Shown: positions 18,642 to 27,804, counted from the first letter of the stretch. The stretch: 64,000 bases of DNA from Pelagovum sp. HNIBRBA483 (GCF_040931995.1 NZ_CP162412.1:1426001-1490000), one strand, 5' to 3'. Made by a program: numbers and translations. Notes: a model not told the origin generated them from the letters alone.

Positions 18642-19985
18642 CTAAGCCTCGCCCATCAATCGCGGATCGAAGGGGTATTTTGTCAGGTTTTCGAAACCGT
18701 CCTCGGTGATCAAGACCTGATCTTCGAGCTTGATGGAGAAATCGCCGCCTTCGGGGCTGGCGAGCACCTCGACGCAGAGGGTCATGCCCGGTTCCAGTTC
18801 GTAGTCAAAGGCGCCTTCGACCATCTGATCGGGGTAGGCGACGAGGGGCCACTCGTCACAAAGGCCCACGCCATGCATAAGGCAGCCGTATTTCTGCTTT
18901 TGAAATTCGGGGCGCAGGCGGTGGCTGTTGCGGGAGAGGTCTTGGATATTCACGCCGGGGCGGAGCATTTGCATGTTGGTCATGATGTGCTCGTGGGCGT
19001 GTTTCATCGTGTCGACCATCGCGGGTGGTGGCGGGCGGTCGCCTATCCACCAGCTGCGGGAAATATCGACGCAGATGCCGTAGGAGCCGACGAGATCAGT
19101 GTCGAAGCTGACGATCTCGTTGTTATTGACGATACGGCCACCGCATTCCTGAAACCACGGGTTGGTGCGAGGGCCGGAGGTCAGGAGACGTGTTTCGATC
19201 CATTCGCCGCCGCGCCGGATGTTTTCGGCGTGCAAGACGGCCCAGATGTCATCTTCGGACACATTGCCGCGCGGCACCTCCTCGCGGGCGGAATGCTCCA
19301 TCGCGGCGACGGCGGTTTCGCAGGCATGGGAGGCGCAGCGCATGGCCTTGATCTCGTCCGGCCCTTTGACGGCGCGGGATTTCTCGGTGACTTCCTCGCC
19401 TTCCATGATGGTGAAGCCTTGTGCCTCAAGCGCGCGCAGGCCGTGCAGCATGATCTTGTCGACGGCGAGGCGCATGTTGCCGCCGCCGTGTTCCTCGATC
19501 AGGAGCCGCACTTCGTTGGAGAAAGTATCGGCAGCCACGTCCACCTTATCGCCCCGATCGAAGTAGAAGAGATCCGCGCCGGAGCGCTGTTCGCGCACGA
19601 GCGGGTTGAAGGTGGAGAGGAAGGGCGAGTTCTTGTAATCCCAGATCACCATGTAGCCGTCAGCGCAGAGGAGCACGGCGCGGAACGGGTTGTGGGTGTT
19701 CCAGAGCTGCATATTGGTGGAATCGGTGGCGTAGCGGATATTCAGCGGGTCGAACATGAGAAGGCCGCCGTAGCCGCGGGCGACCACATGGGCGGTGAGC
19801 CGTTCCCAACGGTACCGGCGCATGGCCTGAAGATCGGGAAGCGCGAGGCCAGCGGCCTCCCATTCGCGGTAGGCAAGCTGGGTCGGGCCGATTTCGATGC
19901 GGTCGGCATCGTTGGGGGTGTTGTCGCCGAGCGTGTCGCCACGGGTCGGGTCGATCTTGCGCCGGTCACGATAGGGGCTGTTCAT
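18642..19985 (-). CDS. dddP: Dimethylsulfoniopropionate (DMSP) lyase DddP
   Basis: 447 residues from the ATG at 19985; the frame runs further upstream, but this start gives the family N-terminus (RKIDPTRGDTLGD). DddP has an M24 (creatinase/aminopeptidase) fold and cleaves DMSP to dimethylsulfide and acrylate. The six metal ligands reported for roseobacter DddP occur at identical numbers: D295 and D297 (FDTDLVG), D307 (CVDIS), H371 (LMHGVGLCDEWP), E406 (CVEV) and E421 (LEDQVL). The near-complete match of motif stretches rules out an ordinary Xaa-Pro peptidase. It is divergent from a DUF3445 gene (112-bp gap) and convergent with arsJ. Confidence 0.96.
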   Translation of the reverse strand: MNSPYRDRRKIDPTRGDTLGDNTPNDADRIEIGPTQLAYREWEAAGLALPDLQAMRRYRWERLTAHVVARGYGGLLMFDPLNIRYATDSTNMQLWNTHNPFRAVLLCADGYMVIWDYKNSPFLSTFNPLVREQRSGADLFYFDRGDKVDVAADTFSNEVRLLIEEHGGGNMRLAVDKIMLHGLRALEAQGFTIMEGEEVTEKSRAVKGPDEIKAMRCASHACETAVAAMEHSAREEVPRGNVSEDDIWAVLHAENIRRGGEWIETRLLTSGPRTNPWFQECGGRIVNNNEIVSFDTDLVGSYGICVDISRSWWIGDRPPPPAMVDTMKHAHEHIMTNMQMLRPGVNIQDLSRNSHRLRPEFQKQKYGCLMHGVGLCDEWPLVAYPDQMVEGAFDYELEPGMTLCVEVLASPEGGDFSIKLEDQVLITEDGFENLTKYPFDPRLMGEA

Positions 19986-20097
19986 GGGAGCATCCGCTGA
20001 TAGGAATATGCGGAAATGATGCGCGCGGATTTTGCGGGCGTCCTGCAAGAAACCGTCATTTCCTGTTCTGATTTGACACCAAAAGAGGAGGCCCGCC

Positions 20098-20844
20098 GTG
20101 ACGCGCCCGCCCGTATTGCAACGAGAAATACCCGCCCAGCAACGCGAGGTCGCGGCGGTGGGCCTGCCGAAGATGCAGCAGGTTGCACCAGGGGAATGGC
20201 TGCGGGTAGACGAGGCGTATGAGGCGCAACTGGCCGAAAAAGCGCGGCTTTTGCGCAAGCGAGAGGCGGATGTTCTGGCGCTGCTGCCCGAGGCGCAGGA
20301 TGCAGCGGCAGAGCTGCTGACGGTGGTGCTGGCCGAAATAGCGATGCGCAATGACTTCAAGCTGGAGGCGGGCGGCATTCGGCGCCCTGACGGGAAGCTT
20401 GTGGACCCTGACCCGCGCCGCCCGTTGCGGACGCTTGCGGCGCTTGTGCAGGAGGATTTCTGCCTCTTGATGAAAGAGGGTGATGAACATGTGCTGAAGG
20501 GGGCGCTGCTGTGCTTTCCGGCGAGCTGGACGCTGGCGGAAAAGATCGGCCGGCCCTTGCTGCGCATCCATGCGCCGGTACCTGACTATGATCCGTCAAT
20601 CGCGGCGCGGGTGCAGAGGCTGTTTGATGGCGTGCAGCCGGGGCGGCCGATCTGGCGGGCAAACTTATTGGAATATCATGATCCGGCGCTGCATCATCCG
20701 CGCCGCGAGGGCGAGGGCGCGCGCGATACAAGCGGTGACCCGCAGTACGAGCGGAGCGAACGGCAGACGGTGCTGAAACTCCCCGGTACAGGAGCGGTGG
20801 TGTTCTCTATCCATACGACAATTGCGCGAAAAAAGGCGGGCTAG
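20098..20844 (+). CDS. DUF3445 protein, haem-dependent oxidative N-demethylase candidate
   Basis: 248 residues, GTG start with a strong AAGAGGAGG eight bases upstream. It matches the DUF3445 family (heme-dependent oxidative N-demethylase, HODM): an N-terminal LGxxP-like segment, FCLLMKEGDEHVLKGALLCF, SWTLAEKIGRPLLRIHAPVPDY, and a C-terminal RSERQTVLKLPGTGAVVFSIHT. Characterised fungal members demethylate dimethylamine; bacterial members are mostly untested. A short gap separates it from divergent dddP, so shared regulation is possible. The C-terminal stop lies inside a terminator hairpin. Confidence 0.75.
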   Translation: MTRPPVLQREIPAQQREVAAVGLPKMQQVAPGEWLRVDEAYEAQLAEKARLLRKREADVLALLPEAQDAAAELLTVVLAEIAMRNDFKLEAGGIRRPDGKLVDPDPRRPLRTLAALVQEDFCLLMKEGDEHVLKGALLCFPASWTLAEKIGRPLLRIHAPVPDYDPSIAARVQRLFDGVQPGRPIWRANLLEYHDPALHHPRREGEGARDTSGDPQYERSERQTVLKLPGTGAVVFSIHTTIARKKAG

Positions 20845-20861
20845 AGCGCCCGCCTTTGGTG
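20832..20861 (+). terminator. Terminator overlapping the end of the DUF3445 gene
   Basis: Perfect 10-bp stem AAAGGCGGGC / GCCCGCCTTT with a 6-nt loop that contains the TAG stop codon. The T-run is short on both sides; the A-run upstream makes it usable from the minus strand as well, where the downstream gene on that strand ends further away. Confidence 0.55.
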
Positions 20862-20882
20862 ACTTGGCGTGTTGAAGCTGGC

Positions 20883-22172
20883 TCAGGTGAGCATACTGAT
20901 TAGTTGCGCGCCGATCTCTGTATTGGTGAAGCCGATCCCTGTGCCGGTCACGGCCATCGCGCGGGCGGCCATGTTGAGGCTTTCGCGGCCGAGCATGAAA
21001 TAGGTCATCATCGCAGCGCCAACTGGCAGCGAGAAAGCCAGCACCGAGGCGCTGATCGAATAGATCGCAAGGCGGTGCGGGATGCTGCGCTCGTTGGCGG
21101 CTTCCGGCGGGGCGTCGTTATAGATTGCCTCGCGGAACATGGAGAGCGACGGATCGCGGCCATGCAGCACCGGACGGGCAACCGTGTTGGGCGAGATCGG
21201 CCCCTGACGGCGGGATTGGGGCATCTGCGGATGCGGGACGCCTTGGACATCGACGCTTGGTTGGGCGCGGTTGTCGAATGTGGGCAGCACGAGGCGGTTC
21301 CGGCGCGGGCGCGGGGTATTGGCCCATTCGGACTTGCGCCGTGGCTTCGGCATTTCGACGATATTTTTCTTGCTCTCTTCCGCGAAGAGATTGTGCATGT
21401 CCTCATCGGTGACAACCGGATGGTCGCCGCGAGCCTCTGCTTCGGCCTCGGCATCGGCAAGGGCAATGGATTCTTCGGTTTGGGCCTCGCGTTGGGCGAT
21501 TTCGGCATCGAAGCGTGCGGCGAGCTCGTTGAGTTGATCATCAGGGCTCATGGCCTCGCGGAGGCGGCGGGTCTTCTCGGTTGCCTCTGAGGGGACGCTG
21601 GGAAGAGGCTGGTCGGGCCACAGATCACCGCAGATATTGCTGATCGCGGAGAGCGTTTCGGCGCGCTCGCCTGTCGGGTCTTGCACCTCCGCTACTTTTC
21701 CGGACAGTTCGTCCATATTGTCGCGTGCCATATCGAACACCTTTTCAAGAACCGTGTCGTAGACGTCTTCGGTGAAGACCTCATCGACATCGAGCCAGAT
21801 CAATTCATCCCCGGGAGCGCGGCTTTCGACGCGGTCAACCAAGCGCTGGCAGAGACGACCGCGCGCCTTGCACAGGATCTCGTCCTTTGCGTAATCGCCG
21901 GTCAGCCCTACCGAGATCACAAGGCTTGCCGCCATCGGGGGGCGGGCCTCGGCATCAGGGAAGTCGGCCTCGACATCGCAATAGGCGAGGCAGATGCGCA
22001 TAGGTGTCAAATCGTACACGGCGAAGTCTTGATAGCTGCTGGAGGCGGTGCAGTTGATGCGCGGGTCACTCTTGAGGGCCTCACCCAAATCGCGGGTGAG
22101 GTCGGGGAACTCGAAATCCGGCTTTTTGACAAAACATAAGGCCGCGATCGTACTGGTTGCGAAACTGCTCAT
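20883..22172 (-). CDS. Uncharacterised protein with C-terminal membrane helices
   Basis: 429 residues, no family recognised. Residues 1-175 form a compact mixed domain (KKPDFEFPDLTRDL; YQDFAVYDLTPMRICLAYCDVE; SLVISVGLTGDY). Residues about 180-345 are acidic to basic and probably disordered, with an Ala/Glu-rich helix (EESIALADAEAEAEARGD) and a basic PRPRRNRL stretch. Two hydrophobic segments close the protein (IYSISASVLAFSLPVGAAMM near 375, and an Ala/Gly-rich one near 405). The layout suggests a cytosolic domain tethered to the membrane. It is a monocistronic minus-strand gene. Likely a lineage-conserved hypothetical. Confidence 0.7.
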   Translation of the reverse strand: MSSFATSTIAALCFVKKPDFEFPDLTRDLGEALKSDPRINCTASSSYQDFAVYDLTPMRICLAYCDVEADFPDAEARPPMAASLVISVGLTGDYAKDEILCKARGRLCQRLVDRVESRAPGDELIWLDVDEVFTEDVYDTVLEKVFDMARDNMDELSGKVAEVQDPTGERAETLSAISNICGDLWPDQPLPSVPSEATEKTRRLREAMSPDDQLNELAARFDAEIAQREAQTEESIALADAEAEAEARGDHPVVTDEDMHNLFAEESKKNIVEMPKPRRKSEWANTPRPRRNRLVLPTFDNRAQPSVDVQGVPHPQMPQSRRQGPISPNTVARPVLHGRDPSLSMFREAIYNDAPPEAANERSIPHRLAIYSISASVLAFSLPVGAAMMTYFMLGRESLNMAARAMAVTGTGIGFTNTEIGAQLISMLT

Positions 22173-22679
22173 CGGACTCCTCCGTGAAACGAGACAACCT
22201 TAGTAAACAATTCAAATTTGATGGGATTAGGCGCGAACTGTGGAAATTTCGAGAACAGTTGACCAAAAGAACAGGTTCAAGTTGGCGACAATCGGTTTGT
22301 CTGGCGCACAGTGTTTCCCGAATGAAATATAAGCATGGGGGCCGAATCCGGTTTTCGCGCGCGGTTTCGGTGCTGCGCAAAGGTGTTCAGAATGTGGCAT
22401 GGGTGAGCGATCGTCGCAAATACACGCAAAACGGGAATACCTGTCGGTTTTTTAATATGATTGTCTGCGGAGGGGCGACAATACGCCGGTGGTGGGCTGT
22501 GAAGGGTGCGCGGCGGAGTGATTCTTTTCAGGTCGCGGTGGGCGCTTGGAGACGCGAATGTGACGACTGCGGGAGGCTAGAAACGACGGGTCCGTGGAGG
22601 GGCGTGATCGGACCGCGTTTGGCTGCTCAAGGCGCAAATTGAGATCTGCGATGGCGCGGGGCAGGGTGCCGTAAATTGA
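22173..22679. other. Long intergenic region without a recognisable gene
   Basis: About 500 bp between the glnA terminator and the unknown membrane protein gene. Frames of up to 161 codons are open on the plus strand, but their Arg/Trp/Cys-rich translations look like non-coding read-through. The half nearest 22172 must hold that gene's promoter. A weak hairpin (ACGGG-AATA-CCTGT) followed by TTTTTT occurs at about 22430-22456, the only hint of a small transcript. Confidence 0.4.
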
Positions 22680-22705
22680 AAAAGGGCGCCCGAAGGCGCC
22701 CTTTT
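22680..22705 (-). terminator. Bidirectional-looking terminator after glnA
   Basis: Perfect 11-bp stem AAAAGGGCGCC / GGCGCCCTTTT with a CGAA tetraloop, 22 bp after the glnA stop. Confidence 0.85.
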
Positions 22706-22726
22706 GTATGCGTATCCGCTGTGGAA

Positions 22727-24133
22727 TTAGCAGCTGTAGTAAAGCTTGAATTCCATCGGGTGCGGAGTGTGCTCGTAGGCGTAGACCTCTTCCCACTTAA
22801 GATCGACATAGCCCTGGATCTGGTCCTTGGTGAACACGTCACCGGCCAGCAGGAACTCGTGATCCTTCTCGAGCTCTTCGAGCGCTTCGCGGAGGCTGGC
22901 GCAGACGGTCGGGATGTCTGCCAGTTCTTCCGGCGGAAGATCGTAGAGGTCCTTGTCGGAAGCCGGGCCCGGATCGATCTTGTTCTTGATGCCGTCAAGG
23001 CCAGCCATCAGGAGTGCCGAGAAAGCAAGATACGGGTTTGCTGCCGGATCGGGGAAGCGGGCCTCGACGCGCTTTGCCTTCGGGCTTTCGGCCCACGGAA
23101 TACGGACGCAGCCGGAACGGTTGCGCGCGGAGTAGGCGCGCAGCACGGGGGCTTCGAAACCGGGGATCAGACGCTTGTAGGAGTTGGTCGCCGGGTTGGT
23201 GAAGGCGTTCAGCGCTTTCGCGTGCTTCAGGATGCCGCCAATGAACCACAGAGCCTCATCGGAGAGATCGGCGTATTTGTCGCCAGCGAAGAGCGGCTTG
23301 CCGTCTTTCCAGATCGACATGTTGACGTGCATGCCGGTGCCGTTGTCACCTGCGATCGGCTTCGGCATGAATGTTGCCGACTTGCCGTAAGCCTGTGCCA
23401 CGTTGTGGATGACGTACTTGTACTTCTGAATCTCGTCTGCCTGCTTGGTGAGCGAGCCGAAGATCAGGCCCAGCTCGTGCTGACAGGAGGCCACCTCGTG
23501 GTGGTGCTTATCGACCTTCATGCCCATCCGCTTCATGGTGGAGAGCATTTCGGAGCGCATGTCTTGTGCATCGTCGATCGGGTTGACGGGGAAGTAGCCG
23601 CCCTTAACGCCCGGACGGTGGCCGGTGTTGCCCATTTCGTACTCGGTGTCGGAGTTCCAGGCGCCGTCGATGGCATCGACCTGGTAGGACACTTTGTTCA
23701 TGGTGACGGAGAAGCGCACATCGTCGAAGACGAAGAATTCAGCTTCGGGGCCGAAGAAGGCTGCATCGCCGATGCCGGAGGACTTCAGGTAGGCCTCGGC
23801 CTTCATTGCGGTGCCGCGCGGGTCACGGTCGTAGGCTTCGCCGGTGTCGGGCTCGACCACGTTGCAGTGCAGACAGATGGTCTTTTCTGCGTAGAAGGGG
23901 TCCACATAGGCGCTTTCGGTGTCGGGCATGAGTTTCATGTCGGACTGATCGATGGACTTCCAGCCAGCGATGGAGGAGCCGTCGAACATGAAGCCTTCCT
24001 CGAGGAAGTCTTCGTCAACAAGATCAGACACGATGGTGACGTGCTGAAGCTTGCCGCGCGGGTCGGTGAAACGGATGTCGACGTATTCGACGTCTTCGTC
24101 CTTGATGAGATTGAGAACGTCAGCTGTGCTCAT
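22727..24133 (-). CDS. glnA: Glutamine synthetase type I
   Basis: 468 residues, the exact usual length of GSI-beta. It makes glutamine from glutamate, ammonia and [13 protein letters not shown], the ATP-site [20 protein letters not shown] and the adenylylation loop [11 protein letters not shown] are present, the latter placing the target at Tyr397, so activity should be controlled by GlnE adenylylation. It follows glnB on the same strand by 41 bp, forming the standard glnB-glnA nitrogen-assimilation operon. A strong terminator follows. Confidence 0.98.
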   Translation of the reverse strand: MSTADVLNLIKDEDVEYVDIRFTDPRGKLQHVTIVSDLVDEDFLEEGFMFDGSSIAGWKSIDQSDMKLMPDTESAYVDPFYAEKTICLHCNVVEPDTGEAYDRDPRGTAMKAEAYLKSSGIGDAAFFGPEAEFFVFDDVRFSVTMNKVSYQVDAIDGAWNSDTEYEMGNTGHRPGVKGGYFPVNPIDDAQDMRSEMLSTMKRMGMKVDKHHHEVASCQHELGLIFGSLTKQADEIQKYKYVIHNVAQAYGKSATFMPKPIAGDNGTGMHVNMSIWKDGKPLFAGDKYADLSDEALWFIGGILKHAKALNAFTNPATNSYKRLIPGFEAPVLRAYSARNRSGCVRIPWAESPKAKRVEARFPDPAANPYLAFSALLMAGLDGIKNKIDPGPASDKDLYDLPPEELADIPTVCASLREALEELEKDHEFLLAGDVFTKDQIQGYVDLKWEEVYAYEHTPHPMEFKLYYSC

Positions 24134-24174
24134 GAGTGTTCCTCTTGGCTGAATATCTGTTGAAGTTGTGCGGA

Positions 24175-24624
<450 letters not shown>

Positions 24625-24684
24625 CTAATTTTTGTGCAAGCTGCACCTTTCGTGCGCGTTTTGAAAACTTTTGGAGCCTAATTC

Positions 24685-26223
24685 ATGATCGAGTCGCTCA
24701 CCGCCGCCCAAATGCGCGCCATTGAGGCGCGTGAAATCGAGTCGGGGCGGGTCACAGGGGCCGGTTTGATGGAGGTGGCCGGCGAAGGCGTGGTCGCGGC
24801 TGTTTTTGCGGCTTGGCCTGATCTTGCGCAAAGCCCGCAGAAGGCGGTGATCCTCTGCGGGCCGGGCAATAACGGCGGTGACGGGTTCGTGGTGGCGCGG
24901 CTGTTGCGGGGCTGGGGCTGGGAGGTCGAGGTCTTTCTCTATGGAGAGCCGGGGCGGCTGCCGCCTGATGCAAAACTGAACCATGATCGGTGGGCGGCCT
25001 TGGGGCCAGTGCGGTTGCTTGGCTTCCCGCAGGTTATTGCGGAGGCGGCGCAGATGGTGCGGGCCGCGGCTGATGGTGCGGCACTGGTGGTTGATGCGTT
25101 GTTTGGAACGGGGTTGACGCGAGCGCTGGACGGGCTTGCGCCGGTGATTGACGCGGTGCAGGACGCGCGGGTTGTGGCCGTTGATATCCCGAGCGGGCTG
25201 TGCGCCGATAGTGGGCGGGTGATCGGTGGGCATGTGGTGCGGGCTGCGCTGACTGTGCCGTTTCATCGAGCGAAGCTTGGGCATTATTTGGCGCAAGGGC
25301 CGGAGATATGCGGTGCGCTTGATGTGCGAGACATCGGGCTGCGGCACACTGAGGACCGCCATGAGGTGCGACTGGCGGTGCCGGATGCAGAGCGTTTGGC
25401 GAAGGAGGCTGGTGCCCATAAATTCGGCCACGGGCATGCGCTGGTGCTGACGGGCGGCGCGGGCCGGACGGGCGCTGCCCGCCTCGCGGCGCGGGCGGCG
25501 TTGCGGGTTGGGGCAGGGTTGGTGACGCTCGGGGTGCCGGGCGCTGCACAAATGGAAGTGGCAAGCCAGATCACCGCACTGATGCTGACGCGGATCGATG
25601 ATGCGGCTGCTATGGCTGAGGTGCTTGAAGATGTGCGGATCGGTGCGCTGTGCCTTGGGCCGGGATTAGGGCTGGAGCGGGCCGAAGCGCTGGTGCCGCA
25701 AGCTTTGGGCGCGGGGCGGAATGTCGTTTTGGATGCGGATGCGCTGACGGTTTTTGCAAGCCAACCGGATGCGCTTTTTGACAGGCTACATGATGGTTGC
25801 GTGCTGACGCCACATATGGGCGAGTTTGCGCGGTTGTTTCCTGACTTGGCGGCGGAGATTTCGGGTGCCGTCACGGTTGGGCCTGCGCCATCCAAGGTCG
25901 AGGCGGTGCGCAAGGCGGCCCATAGGGCGGGGGCGACGGTTCTTTTGAAAGGAGCGGATACGGTGATCGCTGCGCCGGACGGGCGCGCGGTGCTTTCAGC
26001 GGCCTGTTACGATCAGGCCGCGCCGTGGCTCGCGACCGCTGGCTCGGGCGATGTGTTGGCGGGGCTGATCACTGGATTGCTGGCGCGGGGCATGGCGCCG
26101 CTGGAAGCTGCGAAAAACGGCGCATGGTTGCATGCCGAGGCCGGGCGGGTGCTGGGCGCCGGATTGATTGCTGAAGATCTGCCGGAGGCGCTGCCAACGG
26201 TTTTAAAATCCATAGGGATTTAG
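24685..26223 (+). CDS. nnr: Bifunctional NAD(P)HX epimerase / ADP-dependent NAD(P)HX dehydratase
   Basis: 512 residues. The N-terminal YjeF domain (about 1-215: CGPGNNGGDGFVVARLL, VDALFGTGL) epimerises damaged NAD(P)H hydrate, and the C-terminal ribokinase-like domain (about 230-512: LGPGLGLERAE, LDADALTVF, LTPHMGEFARLF, TAGSGDVLAGLITGLLARG) dehydrates the S form back to NAD(P)H using ADP. Both active-site regions are intact. Single gene, divergent from glnB. Its stop overlaps that of the convergent Hint gene by 4 bp. Confidence 0.96.
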   Translation: MIESLTAAQMRAIEAREIESGRVTGAGLMEVAGEGVVAAVFAAWPDLAQSPQKAVILCGPGNNGGDGFVVARLLRGWGWEVEVFLYGEPGRLPPDAKLNHDRWAALGPVRLLGFPQVIAEAAQMVRAAADGAALVVDALFGTGLTRALDGLAPVIDAVQDARVVAVDIPSGLCADSGRVIGGHVVRAALTVPFHRAKLGHYLAQGPEICGALDVRDIGLRHTEDRHEVRLAVPDAERLAKEAGAHKFGHGHALVLTGGAGRTGAARLAARAALRVGAGLVTLGVPGAAQMEVASQITALMLTRIDDAAAMAEVLEDVRIGALCLGPGLGLERAEALVPQALGAGRNVVLDADALTVFASQPDALFDRLHDGCVLTPHMGEFARLFPDLAAEISGAVTVGPAPSKVEAVRKAAHRAGATVLLKGADTVIAAPDGRAVLSAACYDQAAPWLATAGSGDVLAGLITGLLARGMAPLEAAKNGAWLHAEAGRVLGAGLIAEDLPEALPTVLKSIGI

Positions 26224-26690
26224 CCGACAGATGCGCCGATTTCGAGGCCGTCTGCGTAGATGATTTCGGGCTTCTCGAAAACCAGATCATAAAGACGCAT
26301 TGTGACTTCCTCCTCGGCGCGGGTGATGAACTCGCCGTCACAGAGGCGCGACACGGGCACCATTGCGGAGGGTTTGTCATAGAGCGCGCGGGCGCGCCAA
26401 TCGCGAATATGGATGAAGGTATCTGGCCCGAGTGTCAGGGTTTCATCGGGGCGGTCATAGCCAAGAGCGCCGGCGCTGATCTTGACGGGGTGCATCGCCA
26501 CCTCACGGACACGGATGGCGCGCAGCGTGGCGCGGCCACTGCCACGGGTGATGATCCGATCACCGGGTTGTAGATGCTCGACGGGGAGGATGCCTTCCAT
26601 CGTCATGATGTTTGTGCCAGCGGTCAGACCCTTCTGTACAACATGTACAGGGGCCGTGACCGCGAAACGGTCGGTAACTTCAGTGTGCAT
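26220..26690 (-). CDS. Hint (hedgehog/intein)-domain protein with missing catalytic residues
   Basis: 156 residues aligned by eye with the Hint_2 family common in Rhodobacterales: GLTAGTNIMTMEGILPVEHL, then LQPGDRIITRGSGRATLRAI, VKISAGALGY, LGPDTFIHIRDW and YDLVFEKPEIIYADGLE. In active family members the first block starts with the self-splicing Cys (CFxxGT) and the middle block reads SPQHR with a catalytic His; here these are G-L-T-A-G-T and G-P-D-T-F. The fold is recognisable, the autoprocessing chemistry is probably gone. No signal peptide is seen. Function unknown. Confidence 0.75.
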   Translation of the reverse strand: MHTEVTDRFAVTAPVHVVQKGLTAGTNIMTMEGILPVEHLQPGDRIITRGSGRATLRAIRVREVAMHPVKISAGALGYDRPDETLTLGPDTFIHIRDWRARALYDKPSAMVPVSRLCDGEFITRAEEEVTMRLYDLVFEKPEIIYADGLEIGASVG

Positions 26691-26797
26691 GGCGGTTCCC
26701 GCTCTTGCTGTATCTGCCTCAATATTTTCAACCAGAGTATGTCAAAATTAGGTTCATGTCTCGCATTTTATTGGGCGGCTGTGGATAAATCCGTCTC

Positions 26798-26825
26798 TTG
26801 CAGCCGCGAAAGACGGTGCTATAGA
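26798..26825 (+). promoter_or_regulatory. Predicted tRNA-Leu promoter
   Basis: TTGCAG (26798-26803) and TATAGA (26820-26825) with 16-bp spacing, ending 12 bp before the tRNA 5' end. Confidence 0.6.
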
Positions 26826-26837
26826 GGCTCTCGGATC

Positions 26838-26922
26838 GCGGGTGTGGCGAAATTGGTAGACGCACCAGATTTAGGTTCTGGCGCCGCAAGGCGTGGGGGT
26901 TCAAGTCCCTCCACCCGCACCA
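26838..26922 (+). tRNA. tRNA-Leu(UAG)
   Basis: Acceptor arms GCGGGTG and CACCCGC pair perfectly and the 3' ACCA is encoded. The anticodon stem CCAGA/TCTGG closes the loop TTTAGGT, giving anticodon TAG. A variable arm typical of class II tRNA (GCGCCGCAAGGCGT) and the T arm with GGTTCAAGTCC are present. It reads CUA and, by wobble, other CUN codons. The left boundary of the accessory island follows. Confidence 0.96.
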
Positions 26923-27229
26923 CAAAAACTTTCTAAATCTCATAATATCAATTACTTCAGGTATTGGTGGTTGCAGTTATCCACCTTATTATCCACCTTT
27001 GTGCTTTTGCTGCTTGAAGTGTTTCCTGTGCACGTATGCGCGAGCGTCATTAACACTTCGGTAGGTATAACGCCCTCTGCGGTCCAACTCACCCTACCGG
27101 AGATATAACGTGCCCCAAGGCAAAACCGCTGGCTAACGGCTCTTCGCGGTGCGAAACTAACCGCTGTAAAGGTTTCTCCAGAGGGCCTACCTACTCTAAA
27201 ATCACCAAAAAACAATCGATGGGTAACTT
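26923..27229. other. Intergenic region after tRNA-Leu, start of accessory DNA
   Basis: 307 bp, visibly more AT-rich than its neighbours. It holds a short direct repeat (TTATCCACCTT twice around 26976-26999). Minus-strand and plus-strand open frames of 64-90 codons exist, but none resembles a known protein. I see no copy of the tRNA 3' end here or at the right end of the island. Confidence 0.4.
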
Positions 27230-27421
27230 ATGAGAGCTTTTTCCTACGTTTTGATTCTCTTGGGGGCAATGGGGGTTGTGGTCGTCTGGTCCAGCTTGCC
27301 CTATGAATTGAGAAGAGTTGCTCTGGGCGAGGGTATTATAGGTGCAGGTGCTGCCGCTATGGTGCTTGGTCCATTGGCTTTATTGGGTTTGATTTTTAAA
27401 AAACGAAAAATAGGTTTTTGA
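27230..27421 (+). CDS. Small two-helix membrane protein (hypothetical)
   Basis: 63 residues, ATG start with only a weak GATGGG upstream. Two hydrophobic segments (YVLILLGAMGVVVVW and IIGAGAAAMVLGPLALLGLIF) are separated by a short charged loop, and the protein ends with basic FKKRKIGF, consistent with an inner-membrane hairpin. No family recognised. It sits in AT-rich DNA between tRNA-Leu and the IS remnant and may be a genomic-island passenger or not expressed. Confidence 0.45.
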   Translation: MRAFSYVLILLGAMGVVVVWSSLPYELRRVALGEGIIGAGAAAMVLGPLALLGLIFKKRKIGF

Positions 27422-27555
27422 AGTCAACAAATCAAAGCTCGAAATCAGATCAACTATTTGAAGCGCCGCATGAGCGAAAGTTGGAGGCTTGTGCTTCGTC
27501 CAATGGAAACGATTCCAGCATTGTAGAAGGTCAGCCGATTGGGGGGGAGCAGCTC

Positions 27556-27661
27556 AGTGCTTTGGGCTACCGCCCACCGGCACCAGAAACCATCGTTCCG
27601 ATGGAAACCAGGCCGATCATGCACTAACATTCAAACTGGACCACTCTGGTGGGGCTGATCA
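27556..27661 (+). mobile_element. IS3-family remnant: right end only
   Basis: 106 bp that match 36327-36432, the right end of the complete IS, with two mismatches that I can see. It carries the last 23 codons of the transposase (ending ETRPIMH), the stop and the right inverted repeat ending TGATCA. The rest of the element, including the left end, is gone. Same orientation as the complete copy, 7.6 kb away. Confidence 0.9.
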
Positions 27662-27804
27662 GTGATGCAGCGAGTTTCGTCAAACTGGACACCGAGCGAT
27701 ATCTGGAATTCACTGACTGAATGCCAGAACAACAGGCAAGGCGACAGGCCTTTCACAATGATCAAACAGTCAATTTTTTACGGAAATCCTGCGGTAAGCA
27801 ATAG

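Noticed and set aside
18642-19985. Xaa-Pro aminopeptidase or creatinase
   Set aside because: The M24 fold is shared, but the motif stretches and all six metal ligands sit at DddP positions, and the N-terminal RKIDPTRGDTLGD block is DddP-specific.
22157-22642. 161-codon open frame on the plus strand in the region after glnA, with overlapping frames on the minus strand
   Set aside because: The translation is rich in Arg, Trp and Cys with no domain pattern and no ribosome-binding site; it looks like random open sequence.
26952-27215. Integrase remnant on the minus strand next to tRNA-Leu
   Set aside because: The 87-codon translation has none of the R-H-R-Y catalytic blocks of tyrosine integrases.
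27418-27627. 70-codon gene ending in transposase sequence
   Set aside because: It needs a TTG start without a ribosome site, and its only recognisable part is the C-terminus of the broken IS transposase.
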